64,000 nucleotides of DNA from Luzula sylvatica (lineage: Eukaryota; Streptophyta; Magnoliopsida; Poales; Juncaceae), in assembly GCA_946800325.1 (NCBI GenBank), contig OX326956.1:18070667-18134666 (forward strand), read 5' to 3'. Position numbers and translations under genes: made by a program. This document shows, piece after piece, positions 46,069 through 56,349 of this stretch. The notes beneath the pieces are model-generated. The model had not been told where the DNA came from. It saw nothing but the letters and a program-made list of their open reading frames with translations, and did not search any database. How positions within the stretch are numbered: the stretch's first letter is position 1; each line of letters starts with the position of its first letter.

Positions 46069-47969
46069 TGAATAAATCCTTTTGTTGCGTCTCTTAAATC
46101 GAAAGTTTGTAAATTTATGAGATTGCCAATTGAAGAAGGTAAATTTATTAAACCCTTGTATTTTCTCAAATCAATATATTTCAGAAATATCATCCTCCCG
46201 ATTTCATCGGGTAACTTTTTACTATACCAAAGGCCCACAAGATCAAGAACTCGTAAATAATTCAACCCACACAATGATAGTTTGGGTAAATCAAAACCTA
46301 TTATAGTGCGCATATATGGCATAGACACACTCACTTCATTTCTGAAGGATTTATTAAAAGCCACTCGATAAGCTATCATGCTATCTGATGTGGACGCTTC
46401 AAAATTGCCAAGATTATTGCAAATTTTGAAGAACCCGATTTTTGCACTTTCTTCAATGCAAAATTCACGTAAAATATCATGAATTCTTATCCTTTTGATC
46501 CAACCATGAGTTTTACTGGTTTCGACAACTTGTATCATGGATCTCTGAGCCAACTCAACTAAAAATTTTCTACCAGTTTCTTCTGGAGAATATTTAGTTT
46601 TAAAAGGAATAAAACCTTCCGCAATCCACATTTTAATTAGGTTGGATGTTGAAATAAGATGGTCTTCGGGAAAACCTACTATGTATAAAAAACATGACTT
46701 GAGATGGTTTGGGAGATTGTGAAAACTAAGAGCTAGTATTTCTACAATGTTTTTTTCTTTGTCAGTTTCTTCCCAATCAAAATTATCGATCATTCTTGAC
46801 CAAACATCCGGATCAATGTTTTTGGATAAAACTCCTCCCAAGACTGAAAGAGCAAGTGGAAGGCCGTTACATTTTTTTGCGAGCTCTTTACCTATAGTTT
46901 CTAGTTCTGTTAGAGTGATTTCATCAATCTTGTTTGAAAAACAAAAAGCTTTCTTGCGGAGTAACTCCCAACTTTTTTCTTTGTCGAGGAGTTCAATGTT
47001 ATGAATATGATTGAGATAGTGCGTACGATTTGCTACTTGCATATTACGAGTTGTTAGTATGATTCTACTACCATTATTTGAATTCGGAAAGATGGTATTT
47101 TTACAAGTAATTTGATCCAAAGCTTTTTCGGTCCAAACATCATCTATTACAATCAAGTATTTTTTATTCTTTAAAAACTCGTGTAGTTTCTCTCTTACTT
47201 CTTTTTCTGGAATCTTCTCTAATTCATTTTCGCTTGAATTCATTTTTTTCATTATATCCTTTAATAATTCTATGGGGTTGTAACTTTGAGATACTGATAT
47301 CCAGGCTAGTGCATTGAAATTATTTAGTATTTTCGGATCACTAAACACTTTGTTAGCAAGCGTAGATTTACCAATCCCTCCCATACCCACTAGAGAAACG
47401 AACGATAGATCTTTATTTAATGGGTCATTTAGTTGTTCAATAATTTTATCTATTTCATTATGAAAACCGATAACTTCATCATTGTTTTTAAGATAAGGAG
47501 TTATCAATCTTTGCATATTCAGATCATCTTCCATAGAAAAATTTATCTCATCTGTATGTGTACTTGTTTGCCCTAATTTGGTTGGATCATATTTATCTTT
47601 GTTTTGGAAAATCTCACTTATTTTTTTCTGTATTTTTTCAATCTTTTTCCCTGTCTCACGGAGAATTATTAAACTAGGAGAAATAATTATGTACCTTGAT
47701 AATATCCCTTTCCGTGGCTGCATGCAATTAATCTTTGCTACCAAATTTTCAACCTCATAGGCAACATCTCTGATTTCTTGAACCAAGATTGACGCGCTCT
47801 TATCTCCCTTGTTCTGTCTGATTTCGGCATCACTCAAGAAGCCTTGCATCGATTTGAACTCTCTTTTTATGGACTCCACTTGATCATGAACCCCCCGAAG
47901 AAATATGGTCTCTTTGATTGTAAGATTGGTGAGCATGGCAAAAACGGGCAAGAGAGCATACTCGGCCAT
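46020..47969 (-). CDS. CC-NB-ARC-LRR disease resistance protein (RPP13/R1-like), N-terminal part
   Basis: 649 residues, intronless, from ATG at 47969. An Rx-type coiled coil (1-130, with IRDVAYEVENL at about 66-76 in the place of the EDVID motif) is followed by NB-ARC: P-loop GMGGIGKST (195-203), kinase 2 YLIVIDDVW (271-279), RNBS-B GSRIILTTRN (300-309), GLPL (369-372), RNBS-D CFLYIVGFPED (426-436) and IHD (496-498) in place of MHD. LRR starts at about 560. All nucleotide-binding motifs look intact. Such cytoplasmic receptors bind ADP/ATP and trigger immune cell death on effector recognition (family knowledge). A one-base shift ends this frame within the LRR, leaving a CNL truncated after about three repeats unless the shift is a sequencing error in a homopolymer. 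Confidence 0.92.
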   Translation of the reverse strand: MAEYALLPVFAMLTNLTIKETIFLRGVHDQVESIKREFKSMQGFLSDAEIRQNKGDKSASILVQEIRDVAYEVENLVAKINCMQPRKGILSRYIIISPSLIILRETGKKIEKIQKKISEIFQNKDKYDPTKLGQTSTHTDEINFSMEDDLNMQRLITPYLKNNDEVIGFHNEIDKIIEQLNDPLNKDLSFVSLVGMGGIGKSTLANKVFSDPKILNNFNALAWISVSQSYNPIELLKDIMKKMNSSENELEKIPEKEVREKLHEFLKNKKYLIVIDDVWTEKALDQITCKNTIFPNSNNGSRIILTTRNMQVANRTHYLNHIHNIELLDKEKSWELLRKKAFCFSNKIDEITLTELETIGKELAKKCNGLPLALSVLGGVLSKNIDPDVWSRMIDNFDWEETDKEKNIVEILALSFHNLPNHLKSCFLYIVGFPEDHLISTSNLIKMWIAEGFIPFKTKYSPEETGRKFLVELAQRSMIQVVETSKTHGWIKRIRIHDILREFCIEESAKIGFFKICNNLGNFEASTSDSMIAYRVAFNKSFRNEVSVSMPYMRTIIGFDLPKLSLCGLNYLRVLDLVGLWYSKKLPDEIGRMIFLKYIDLRKYKGLINLPSSIGNLINLQTFDLRDATKGFIQCPLLFGKSQHLDMSI

Positions 47970-48014
47970 GTCTATTATTATGAACTATGCAGGGGGGATG
48001 TGAAGGGTGTGGTG

Positions 48015-48039
48015 GAGAGAGAGAGAGAGAGAGAGAGAG
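48015..48039. repeat. (GA)n microsatellite in the NLR 5' leader
   Basis: About 12 GA units, read as (CT)n 46-70 bases upstream of the NLR ATG on the coding strand. CT-rich leaders are common in plant genes. It marks the edge of the upstream duplication. Confidence 0.85.
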
Positions 48040-49597
48040 GCTATGGAAAAGGAAGGATAAGAGAAAAGGGTTCAATCTTCATCTGCATCTAACAAGAGAT
48101 TTGATGTATTGATTTTTTTGAACATGTATATATTCGTCCAGATCCAAAAAAATGTCAACGAGAATGTTTCTGTTACATCTGGACCTGCTAATTAATTATT
48201 ATTGTTTGAATGCTTGTTTAATGAAGAGAAGAAGTCGTACTCCACAATTATGCAAACAAGCACTTTGATCAACTATCATTATTAATTGATGTATTTCAGA
48301 ACTTAGTTGATTTTAAAATAATATATATTTCGGAACAAACAATTATTTTTATTTTTATGTTATAAAATTAATGTTCTATAACTGATCAGACTATAAAACA
48401 CAATTACTATATTTTGAAATATATTTTCCTATAAGATTATATAATATGTTTAATATATTAAACTATTCTAAAAAAATTATATAAATTACTAATCATACAT
48501 ATTATAATATATTATAAATATTATTCTTAAATTGACCCGAACGCTTATTGCCGATAGGGGTGTCAATGCATCGAGCCCAACTCGAACCGGTCCGAACCAT
48601 ATTTGATTAAATTTCGGATTCGAAAAAATCCGATTATGAATGGATCCATATCCGGATATTAGTACTATTTTTTTAATCTGGATCTAAATTCGATACTCGG
48701 ATTGTTGTCGGGTCCATATTCGCAATTCGGGTCTAGATACTCGTATTCGAATTCGAGTATTCGAATCCATATCAGTATTTTTTTATATTTTTATGTAATT
48801 TATTTGTTATTAGTTGCACAAACGATTTTAGTTATAACTATAAAGAGAATATAGACATCAAATTTAGAAGTTTTCATAAAAAAAAATATGTGCGTGGTTG
48901 ACTTTCCAAACTGATTGCAAAATTAATTTATATAAAAAAAATATTTTTAGTCCTCCACATTCATGTCAAAATCAATTTATATAAAAAAAATTAATTTATA
49001 TAAAAAAAATATTTTTAGTCCGTCACTATGAAGTCTTGTGTTGTGTATAGAGATTTCTGCCAATTTATATACTCACAAATAATAAAACCGCATGAAAACA
49101 TTTCATTTTACACAGATTGTTTGAGGAAATAATTGCATAACTATGATGTCCATATTCACAAGTTTTAAGCATCAATCACGTTCTAGCACGTATTCCTGCC
49201 AAATCATAATTAAAGTCATAAATGGCATATATTATGTCTCTCACAATCACAACTCATGTATTTTATCATTGATGTTGTTACATTACGTCATGTTTTTTTT
49301 ATAACTAGTGATTACTTAATAATTTAATTAATACCAAATTATTACCAAATATATATATATATATATATATATGATGGCTAAAATACTCAATTAAGTATCA
49401 TTAGTTTGGTACTTAGGATATTTTAACCATTAGATTTGCTTTGAGATTTGTATTTTTTAATGCTATATATACTCATCATTAATTATTTCCATATCAGTTT
49501 ATGATAATCATTAAATGCACAAATTTCAAAGCAAATATAATGGTCAAAAAGTCCTAAGTACCAAACTCATGATACTTAATTAAGTATCTTAGCCATC

Positions 49598-49647
<50 letters not shown>

Positions 49648-49800
49648 TTATAGCATGTATTATTATTGATATGTTCAAATTAACGGTTAATTCGTTTTAG
49701 TGTGTCTATTGGGTTGTTAATTATTAACACTAATCATTTTCGAAATACGTATCAAAGATGAAAAAAAGAGTTGTGGGGATACATTAAAATTTCCTTAAGA
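48040..49800. repeat. Segmental duplication copy 1 (NLR upstream region)
   Basis: 48040-48524 matches 50033-50616 and 48525-49800 matches about 53316-54776, in the same order and orientation. It contains no gene. Around 48545-48790 is a GGGGTGTCAATGCAT-started stretch rich in palindromes such as TATCCGGATA and CGAATTCG. Copy 1 carries a MITE (49373-49600) absent from copy 2. Confidence 0.85.
49373..49600. mobile_element. MULE-type MITE, copy 1
   Basis: About 228 bp with long terminal inverted repeats (GATGGCTAA...TTAGCCATCCTC; arms about 75 bases). It sits in a TA microsatellite, so its target duplication cannot be read. The paralogous site near 54585 in the second duplication copy lacks it. 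It is nearly identical to the copy at 50617-50847. Confidence 0.8.
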
Positions 49801-49955
49801 ATTAAAATAGGAGCTGTGTAGAACTAAAAGCAACCCCCTCTTCGACTATTGAGGAATGAAGTGGCAAGATAGTTGAGATGTCAATGGTTCCGTTCGGATC
49901 CGGTTCAAATTGTGATTATATTGGATTTCGGATCCGGTTCTGATAGTGATCATAT
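49601..49955. other. Intergenic DNA with TA repeat
   Basis: A (TA)n tract to about 49640, then the end of the duplicated block at about 49800. After that is unique sequence with GGATCCGGTTC twice (about 49896 and 49930). No gene seen. Confidence 0.5.

Positions 49956-50032
<77 letters not shown>
49956..50032. repeat. (GT)n(GA)n compound microsatellite
   Basis: About 9 GT units followed by about 29 GA units. The open frames across it on both strands are repeat artefacts. It marks the start of the second copy of the NLR upstream region. Confidence 0.95.
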
Positions 50033-50034
<2 letters not shown>

Positions 50035-50616
50035 CTATGGGAAAGGAAGGATAAGAGAGAAGGGTTCCATCTTCATCTGCATCTAACAAGAAGTTTGATG
50101 TATTGATTTGTTTGAACATGTATATATTCATCCAGATCCAAAAAAATGTCAACGAGAAAGTTTCTGTTACATCTGGACCTGATAATTAATTATTATTATT
50201 TGAATGCTTGTTTAATGAAGAGAAGAAGTTGTACTCCACTATCATTGATGGCCTGTACTGTGCAATGCATTTCTTTTGTGTGCAATTCAACAACCATTTT
50301 AACTTTTAAGTATGCAAACAAGCACTTTGATAAACTATCATTATTCATTGATGTATTTGAGAACTGGTCGAAGAACAAAAATAGTTGATTTTAAAATAAT
50401 ATATATATTTCGGAACAAACAATTATTTTTATTTTCATGTTTACAAGTTATTATGTTATAAAATTGATGTTCTATAACTGATCAAACTATAAAACACAAT
50501 TACTATATTTTGAAATACATTTTCCTATAAGATTATAATATGTTTAATTTATTAAACTATTCTACAAAATTTATATAAATTACTAATCATACATATTATA
50601 ATATATTATAAATATT
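50033..50616. repeat. Segmental duplication copy 2, first part
   Basis: Matches 48040-48524, starting at GAGGCTATGG beside the GA repeat. About 75 bases at 50240-50310 are absent from copy 1. No NLR coding sequence adjoins it, so only the upstream region was duplicated or retained. Confidence 0.85.
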
Positions 50617-50847
50617 GAGGATGGCTAAGATACTCAATTAAGTATCATTAGTTTGGTACTTATGATATTTTAACCATTAGATTTGCTTTGATATTTGTAT
50701 TTTTTAATACTATATATTCTCATCATTAATTATTTCCATATCAGTTTATGATAATCATTAAATGCACAGATCTCAAAGCAAATCTAATGGTCAAAAAGTC
50801 TTAAGTACCAAACTCACGATACTTAATTAAGTATCTTAGCCATCCTC
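50617..50847. mobile_element. MULE-type MITE, copy 2
   Basis: 231 bp, ends GAGGATGGCTAAGATACT and AGTATCTTAGCCATCCTC, inverted-repeat arms of about 75 bases. It is flanked by a perfect 10-base duplication TATAAATATT (50607-50616 and 50848-50857). Target duplications of 9-11 bases are the hallmark of Mutator-like elements. The paralogous site in copy 1 (about 48516) is empty. Confidence 0.88.
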
Positions 50848-50857
50848 TATAAATATT

Positions 50858-51747
50858 ATTCATAAAATATAATACTTTATATTATTCTAAACATAATAAT
50901 TTTTTAATATACTTTTAATAATGTTTTGATTATTCTTGGCAGATAATATATAAGAAATGGCGAATTTTTTATTTTTTAGATTGTGTTGTTATTACGAAAA
51001 AACATAATATATTATTAAAATAAAAGATATTACAAATTTGAATACCCCAAAGCATAAATTCAAATAGCCTATATCCGTACTCAGTTAATACTACATCCAT
51101 ACTCAGTTAATATTTATAAATTTTCTCGAAAAATCCTAAAATTGTGCCCAGATGTGCATAACTTAAATGGTCACAATAATCCAAAAAATAGTGTCAATAT
51201 ATCCATAAATTAGTTGGTTCGGTATGAGACACAAAACAGCATATGTTCTGAAAGGTTGTTGGTTCGATTATTATTGACATAAATTGATAGAGGACGTATG
51301 AACCTTCTCTATTTAATATAAGAAAACAAATTCATAAAATAATAATGTAAAGAGGTTATTTACTATGCATAATACGAGAAATATGCTACAAATATGAGAA
51401 ATATGCTCCAGATACGAGAAATAACCCAAGTGAAATATCTGATTATTTTAATATTTTTCCTATGCATATCGGTAAAATATGGATATGATACTTCTTTCAA
51501 AATATTTCGACTCATAATATTTTTATATAGAAATATATAGAATATTTCTGGGATACTTCAAATCCATGATAGTTCTAGAATAGGTCTATATTTGATGGCA
51601 TTTAAAATATTACTAATATAATATTTAATTATTTTATATTTTATATAATATAAATATAATAAAATAATAATTAGATAGACGTATTTATATCCTAGATGTT
51701 TTGAAAAACTATCGTGTCGCCGTATCTGTATCCGTGACACATAAGTT
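50858..51747. other. AT-rich intergenic DNA
   Basis: No recognisable gene. Short repeats such as ATACGAGAAATATGCTCC (about 51370-51420) and CATACTCAGTTAATA (about 51080-51110) occur in pairs. Confidence 0.5.
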
Positions 51748-52666
51748 TGAAGGAAGTACAGTTTTGGATCAACGGTAAAAGAGTACACACAAGGGCACAT
51801 GAACGTACGCGTTCAAGGAAACGAATGAATGTGCAATGAGATTGTGCAGAATTCGAGTTTTTCACATAGTGCGTCATGACGCACCGTGCGGTGCGTCACG
51901 ACGCAACGAGCGTACACAGTCTATAAGGGTTATGGACTTATCCAAATTCAGCCTTGCATACTAGCCCGTCATGACGGACGACAAGTTGCGTCATGACGGA
52001 AATAGGCGTAATTTGTCCAGGGGCTAATTGACACTCGTGCGTCATGACGCACCATGCCTTGCGTCATGACGATAGAGTGGTCAGGGCTGTTTTATGCATG
52101 TTATTGTCATACACGGGTTTGTATATCCAATATGTACCTTTTGGGTGTCCTTATCCTGTTACATACAAATATGATGTTTCTCTCTCATTAGGTTTGACTT
52201 ATCCATTGAATCCATTCTATCAAGATTTGAAAAAGTGCAAAGAGAAAGAAAGGAGAAAAGATGTTTTCTCTATAAGAGAATCAAACGAATCAATCAAGCA
52301 AGTTCGCACACGCTTCGTCTTGGCACTTGCGTGTGTGACCGAGAGACTATGACTCACGGTGGATACGGATAGAGGACTTCGTGATTTGTGACTCTTCGTT
52401 TGTGATCAAACCGGAGAAGTAAAACATGTCAAGACGGTGGGAGACGTGCGGGCGTGAGACATACGACTTGTCACCAACGTGACATCGAAGAAGTGAAAGA
52501 AGGACGAAAGTGACCAACCCGTTGAGCGTGATCAATTTCACGCGGTAATCAACTATCATTCTAATGCATCGTACTCTCGGAGAAGTGGCAAGATCTCGGA
52601 TTTTGGGAATCGGACCGGGCCCCAACTTCCGCTACATTGGGCCCGGGGTCGGATCGATTCCCTTCA
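51748..52666 (+). mobile_element. Solo LTR related to copia B
   Basis: It starts TGAAGGAAGTACAG, like the B LTR (TGAAGGAAATACAG), and ends GATTCCCTTCA, giving TG...CA ends and 919 bp. Flanking five bases are AAGTT (51743-51747) and AGGTT (52667-52671), a target duplication with one mismatch. It shares six CGTCATGACG-type palindromes (51869-52078), the block GATCAATTTCACGCGGTA (about 52531) and a GACCGGGCCCC region (about 52612) with the B LTR, but is clearly diverged. No PBS follows, so it is a solo LTR. The open frame at 52044 is incidental. Confidence 0.85.
51869..52078. promoter_or_regulatory. CGTCATGACG palindromes in the solo LTR
   Basis: Six motifs, including two full GTGCGTCATGACGCAC (from 51869 and about 52038), upstream of a TATAAG box at 52271. 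Position and motif are kept in an LTR otherwise diverged from B. Confidence 0.6.
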
Positions 52667-52909
52667 AGGTTATCTATGATTCCCCATATTTTTATCAAAG
52701 TATTTTCTATACATAACTAATTAGAATGATTAATTATATATTAATTAATATTTAACATATAATAAATATATAATCTATATAACTAAACACATCTAAATGA
52801 TATATCATGTGTTTATTATAAAATAATTATATAGCATATGTTAATTTGCTAACTATGTGTTGGTTGTATCATGGTTCATATATTATTTACTCAGTTTTAA
52901 TTATTACAT
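52667..52909. other. AT-rich intergenic DNA
   Basis: No feature recognised beyond the target-site repeat at its left edge. Confidence 0.4.
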
Positions 52910-52960
52910 GAGAGTAGTACTAGGATGGGTGACTTCCTGGGAAGTCCTCGTGTTGCATTC
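52910..52960 (+). rRNA. 5S rRNA 3' fragment (Cassandra-like TRIM or pseudogene)
   Basis: About 50 bases match the 3' part of plant 5S rRNA (AGAGTAGTACTAGGATGGGT and CTGGGAAGTCCTCGTGTTGCA, one visible change in GTGACTTCC), including the C box, and are followed by a run of eight T. The 5' 70 bases of 5S are missing. Cassandra TRIM retrotransposons carry 5S sequence in their LTRs, so a broken Cassandra LTR is the likeliest source; a 5S pseudogene is the alternative. Not a functional gene. Confidence 0.8.
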
Positions 52961-52967
52961 TTTTTTT

Positions 52968-53068
52968 TGCCAATGATCTCATAACCTAGATGGTTGAGTG
53001 CTCAGCACAATAAAACCTTCATGTTTTTAGAGGTCGTGGGTTCGAATCCCGGCGGCATCAATATAAAA
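52968..53068 (+). mobile_element. tRNA-derived SINE-like sequence
   Basis: A box-A-like stretch (TAGATGGTTGAGTGC, about 52987) and a perfect Pol III B box GGTTCGAATCC (53039-53049) lie about 50 bases apart and are followed by an A-run (about 53064). The tRNA fold is not complete, so it is a tRNA-related SINE head or tRNA pseudogene rather than a tRNA gene. It directly follows the 5S fragment. Confidence 0.65.
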
Positions 53069-53315
53069 AAAAAAAACCTCTAATGGCCACGATTCTTGAC
53101 TTAGGATTTTCTTCAAAAAAAAATAAGAATATTGTCTTATATATTATTTCCAAATTCTCTCTTTCATTTCACTTCTTTGATCTAATATATTCGAGGTCTC
53201 GACACATTGTCAAACCTCCATTAAAAATAAATAAATAAATAAATAAAAAATAAAATAAAATTATTACATAGAGAACGTTTTTGGTGAAATGTGTGAACAA
53301 AGTAAATTTCGCTAA
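53069..53315. other. Intergenic DNA with A-rich runs
   Basis: Two A-rich tracts (about 53115 and a (TAAA)n at about 53228-53250). The first may be the tail of a longer SINE. No gene. Confidence 0.4.
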
Positions 53316-54238
53316 TCTAAATTGACCCGAACGCTTATTGCCGATAGGGGTGTCAATGCATCTAGCCCAACTTGAACCGGTCCGAACCGTATTTGATTAA
53401 ATTTTTGGATTCGGAAAAACTCGAATATGAATGGATCCATATCCGGATATTAGTACTAATTTTTTTAATCTGGATCTAAATTCGATATTCGGATTGTTGT
53501 CGGGTCCCTATTCACATTTCGGGTCTGGATACTCGTATTCGAATTCGAGTATTCGAATCCATATTCCTATTTTTTATATTTTTATGTAATTTATTTGTTA
53601 TTAGTTGCATAAACGATTTTAGTTATAACTGTAACAAGAATAAAGACATCAAACTCATAATTTTTCACAAAAAAATAAAATAAAATGTGCGTGGTTGACT
53701 TCCCAAACTTATTGCAAAATTAACTTGTATAATAAAATGTTTTTAACCCTTAACATTCATGTCAAAATCCGTCACTCAAGAAGTCTTGTGTTGTGTATAG
53801 AGATTTCTGCCAATTTATATACTCACAAATAATAAAACCGCATGAAAACATTTCATTTTACCCAAATTGTTGAGGAAATAATTGCATAGCTACGATGCCC
53901 ATATTTCAAAAGTTTTAAGCATCTATCACGTTCTAGTCAATGTTACAAAAATCGCTAGGCGCTAGTCGGGCGGACGGACACCGTCTAGCGCCTAAAAGGA
54001 TTAATCAGGGATTAATCGGCTCTAGACGGATTTGTAATTTTACATAGTTTTTGTCATATTTTTTTATTTTTATATATTATAATTTGTGCTATAACTTTTT
54101 ATACTAAAAATAATATATATAAATTTTATTTAAGACAACATTCAAAAAAATCATAACTTGAAATCTACAACATAACATTAACACAAATCAAAATAATCAA
54201 CAAAATATTTGGCTGTGGGCCTAAAAAAAATAGAAGTG

Positions 54239-54271
<33 letters not shown>

Positions 54272-54776
54272 TGTCGGTTGGACCTAGGCGGAATTATTAG
54301 GTATTTAGGCGGGCTTAGGCGGAATTTCGCCTAAACATAAACGATTAGCCCAGATCTGGGCGTTTGGAGTGTGCCTAGCGCCTAGGCGGCCGCCTAGGCC
54401 GATTTTTACAACCTTGGTTCTAGCACGTATTCCTGCCAAATAAGAATTAAAGTCATAAATGGCATATACTATGTCCCACAACCACAACTCATGCATTTTA
54501 TCATTGATGTGGTCACATGACATCATATTTTTTATAACTAATAATTAATTAATAAACTAATTAATATCAAATTAACATCAAATTTATACGTAAAAAAAAT
54601 TTAATAATTATAGCATGTATTATTATTGATATGTTCAAATTAACTATTAATTCGTTTTAGTTTGTTAATTGGGTTGTTAATTATGTCCACTAATTATTCT
54701 TGAAATACGTATCAAAGATGAAAAAAAGAGTTGTGGGGGTAAATTAAAATTTCCCTAAGAATTAAAATAACCACGA
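53316..54776. repeat. Segmental duplication copy 2, second part
   Basis: Matches 48525-49800 with scattered substitutions and small indels (for example CCGAACGCTTATTGCCGATA in both). It is interrupted by the hAT-type element at 53938-54416 and lacks the MITE and TA repeat of copy 1. The LINE begins where the match ends. Confidence 0.85.
53938..54416. mobile_element. hAT-type non-autonomous element, 479 bp
   Basis: Ends CAATGTTACAAAAATCG and its imperfect complement CGATTTTTACAACCTTG, with GC-rich subterminal repeats of type CTAGGCG. Flanks GTTCTAGT and GTTCTAGC form an 8-base target duplication with one mismatch. Copy 1 of the duplication has a single GTTCTAGC at this place (about 49183), an exact empty site. 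Eight-base duplications and CA...TG ends fit hAT. A poly(A) run lies at 54240-54268. The short open frame across 54305-54526 is incidental. Confidence 0.88.
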
Positions 54777-54789
54777 TCCAAAGGGAAAA

Positions 54790-56301
54790 TTGATTAAGGC
54801 GATTTGGGGGCGAGATTTGGGGGCGAACTTGATTAAGATTCTAGGACTAGATCTCACGGATGGGGATCTCCATCTTTCTCACCTCTCCTCACATAAAGCT
54901 TCCTCTTCTCACTCTATTCCTCCTTTTCGCAAAGCTGATAAATCTTATGTGGGTGTAGTGCTAGAACCTAAGGCAAATTCTCAACCCATTTGGGAAAGAG
55001 TCTCAGAGAATTCAAAAAGCAATTCAATGCTTTCGTTGCTTAGATTTTGGCCATTTCAAGAGTGAATGCGGAGATCCTATAAAGTGCAGAAATTGCCGTG
55101 GAAATGGTCATATAGCTATTCAATGTATGAAAGAAAATCTACAGTACCCAAAGAGAAAAGAAGATGAGGCCGATTATTATTACAACCCTCAAATGAATTA
55201 CAATACAGGGCTTTGGATTGATAGTGATATAATTTACATTTCTAATAAATGGAATGTAAATAACGGAGTAAATCAGCAACTCAATCAATCCTGGGAAGAG
55301 TATGAAATATGCCTAAGAAGAATCCCCTTCAAGTTTAATTACCACAGTGGGAATAATTAACAAAATCAAAAGTGTAAGAGGTAACAATGATTTAAAGGAA
55401 GTGATACTTGATATCTCTTGCCTGAAATTCAAGAAGAAAATCAACAGATTGATTCAGATTGAGAATAGGGATGAATCATTTAAGTTTCAAGTGAGTGAAA
55501 CATTCAAATTCAATACCCCTACTCACCATTGGATTCCAAAGAAAGCTCATAATAATCCTGAAGAGAATTTGATCCCTGTTAATGAAATCAATTTAGAGAA
55601 AAAAGTAATTCAAGATATAAAGACAATTGAGATGCATTGCAAAGAATTGGTTATTTACCTGGAGAAGTGCATCTCTCCTAGTTTTAAATGCAGTGGGCTT
55701 CACAAGTTCCTCTAGTCCCTTAAAATGCAATAATTCAAAGAAGGATGAGTTAGATTCAGAGAAAAGAAAAGATGCTAACAAGGTGTTTGAGGAAATACCT
55801 TCAAGTGAAATAGAGAGTCCAGTAATTTTATCTCGGGGTTGCATGGATGCACATAAAGTGTTTGAGGAAATACTTACACATGAAATGGAGGGTCCAGTCT
55901 CTGAAAATTATGCTCAAGAAATATCTGTACCAGAATTATTGGAAACCTCATTTGCCTCTTCAGAATCAAATGAAAAAAACTTAGAAAATCCGTGCAAAAA
56001 TTTGAGAACAAGTGATAGGTTAAAAATCAAAAAAATTGAGGATTGTGAAATTCACATTTTTAAAGAAAAAAAATACGGGATTGAAAAAATGCTTCATAAA
56101 GCCAAGAGACTTTCAAGAATCAATTTAGAACATGAAAAAATATTTTTGGAAGAACAAGATATCTATGTCCTACTAGATTCAGTGGGAATAATGGTAAATC
56201 AAGATATCAAAGATATTATAAAAACAATGAGTGTGAATAGTGATCAAATTAATGATAGAAAACCCTCTTCAATCTTTTGCTACAATAATTGCGGAAGATG
56301 A
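54790..56301 (+). pseudogene. LINE ORF1 remnant with two CCHC zinc knuckles
   Basis: The first part (54790-55065) carries SYVGVV and PIWERVSEN text. After a frame change near 55000 come two CX2CX4HX4C knuckles (CFRCLDFGHFKSEC from 55028, CRNCRGNGHIAIQC to 55126) continuing into 55127-55360. Lys/Glu-rich linker sequence follows in two more frames (55347-55715 and 55627-56301), with a repeat around KVFEEI. At least three frame changes are needed. The RNA-binding domain usual before the knuckles in plant L1 ORF1 appears shortened or lost. Confidence 0.75.
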
Positions 56302-56349
56302 GTTTATTGAGTCAGAGTTTGAGAAGTTAAATGATGAAAGTTTAAATCA

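Noticed and set aside
45443..47004. Plus-strand open frames opposite the NLR (121 and 85 residues)
   Set aside because: They are shadows of the NLR coding sequence on the other strand.
49873..50152. Open frames on both strands at 49873-50152
   Set aside because: They are produced by the (GT)n(GA)n microsatellite, which is open in several frames.
52044..52352. 102-residue open frame as a gene
   Set aside because: It lies wholly within the solo LTR and begins in a palindromic motif; no homology recognised.
52981..53060. Functional tRNA gene at the B box
   Set aside because: The B box is perfect but I could not pair an acceptor stem or a proper anticodon arm, and the sequence ends in an A-run as in SINEs.
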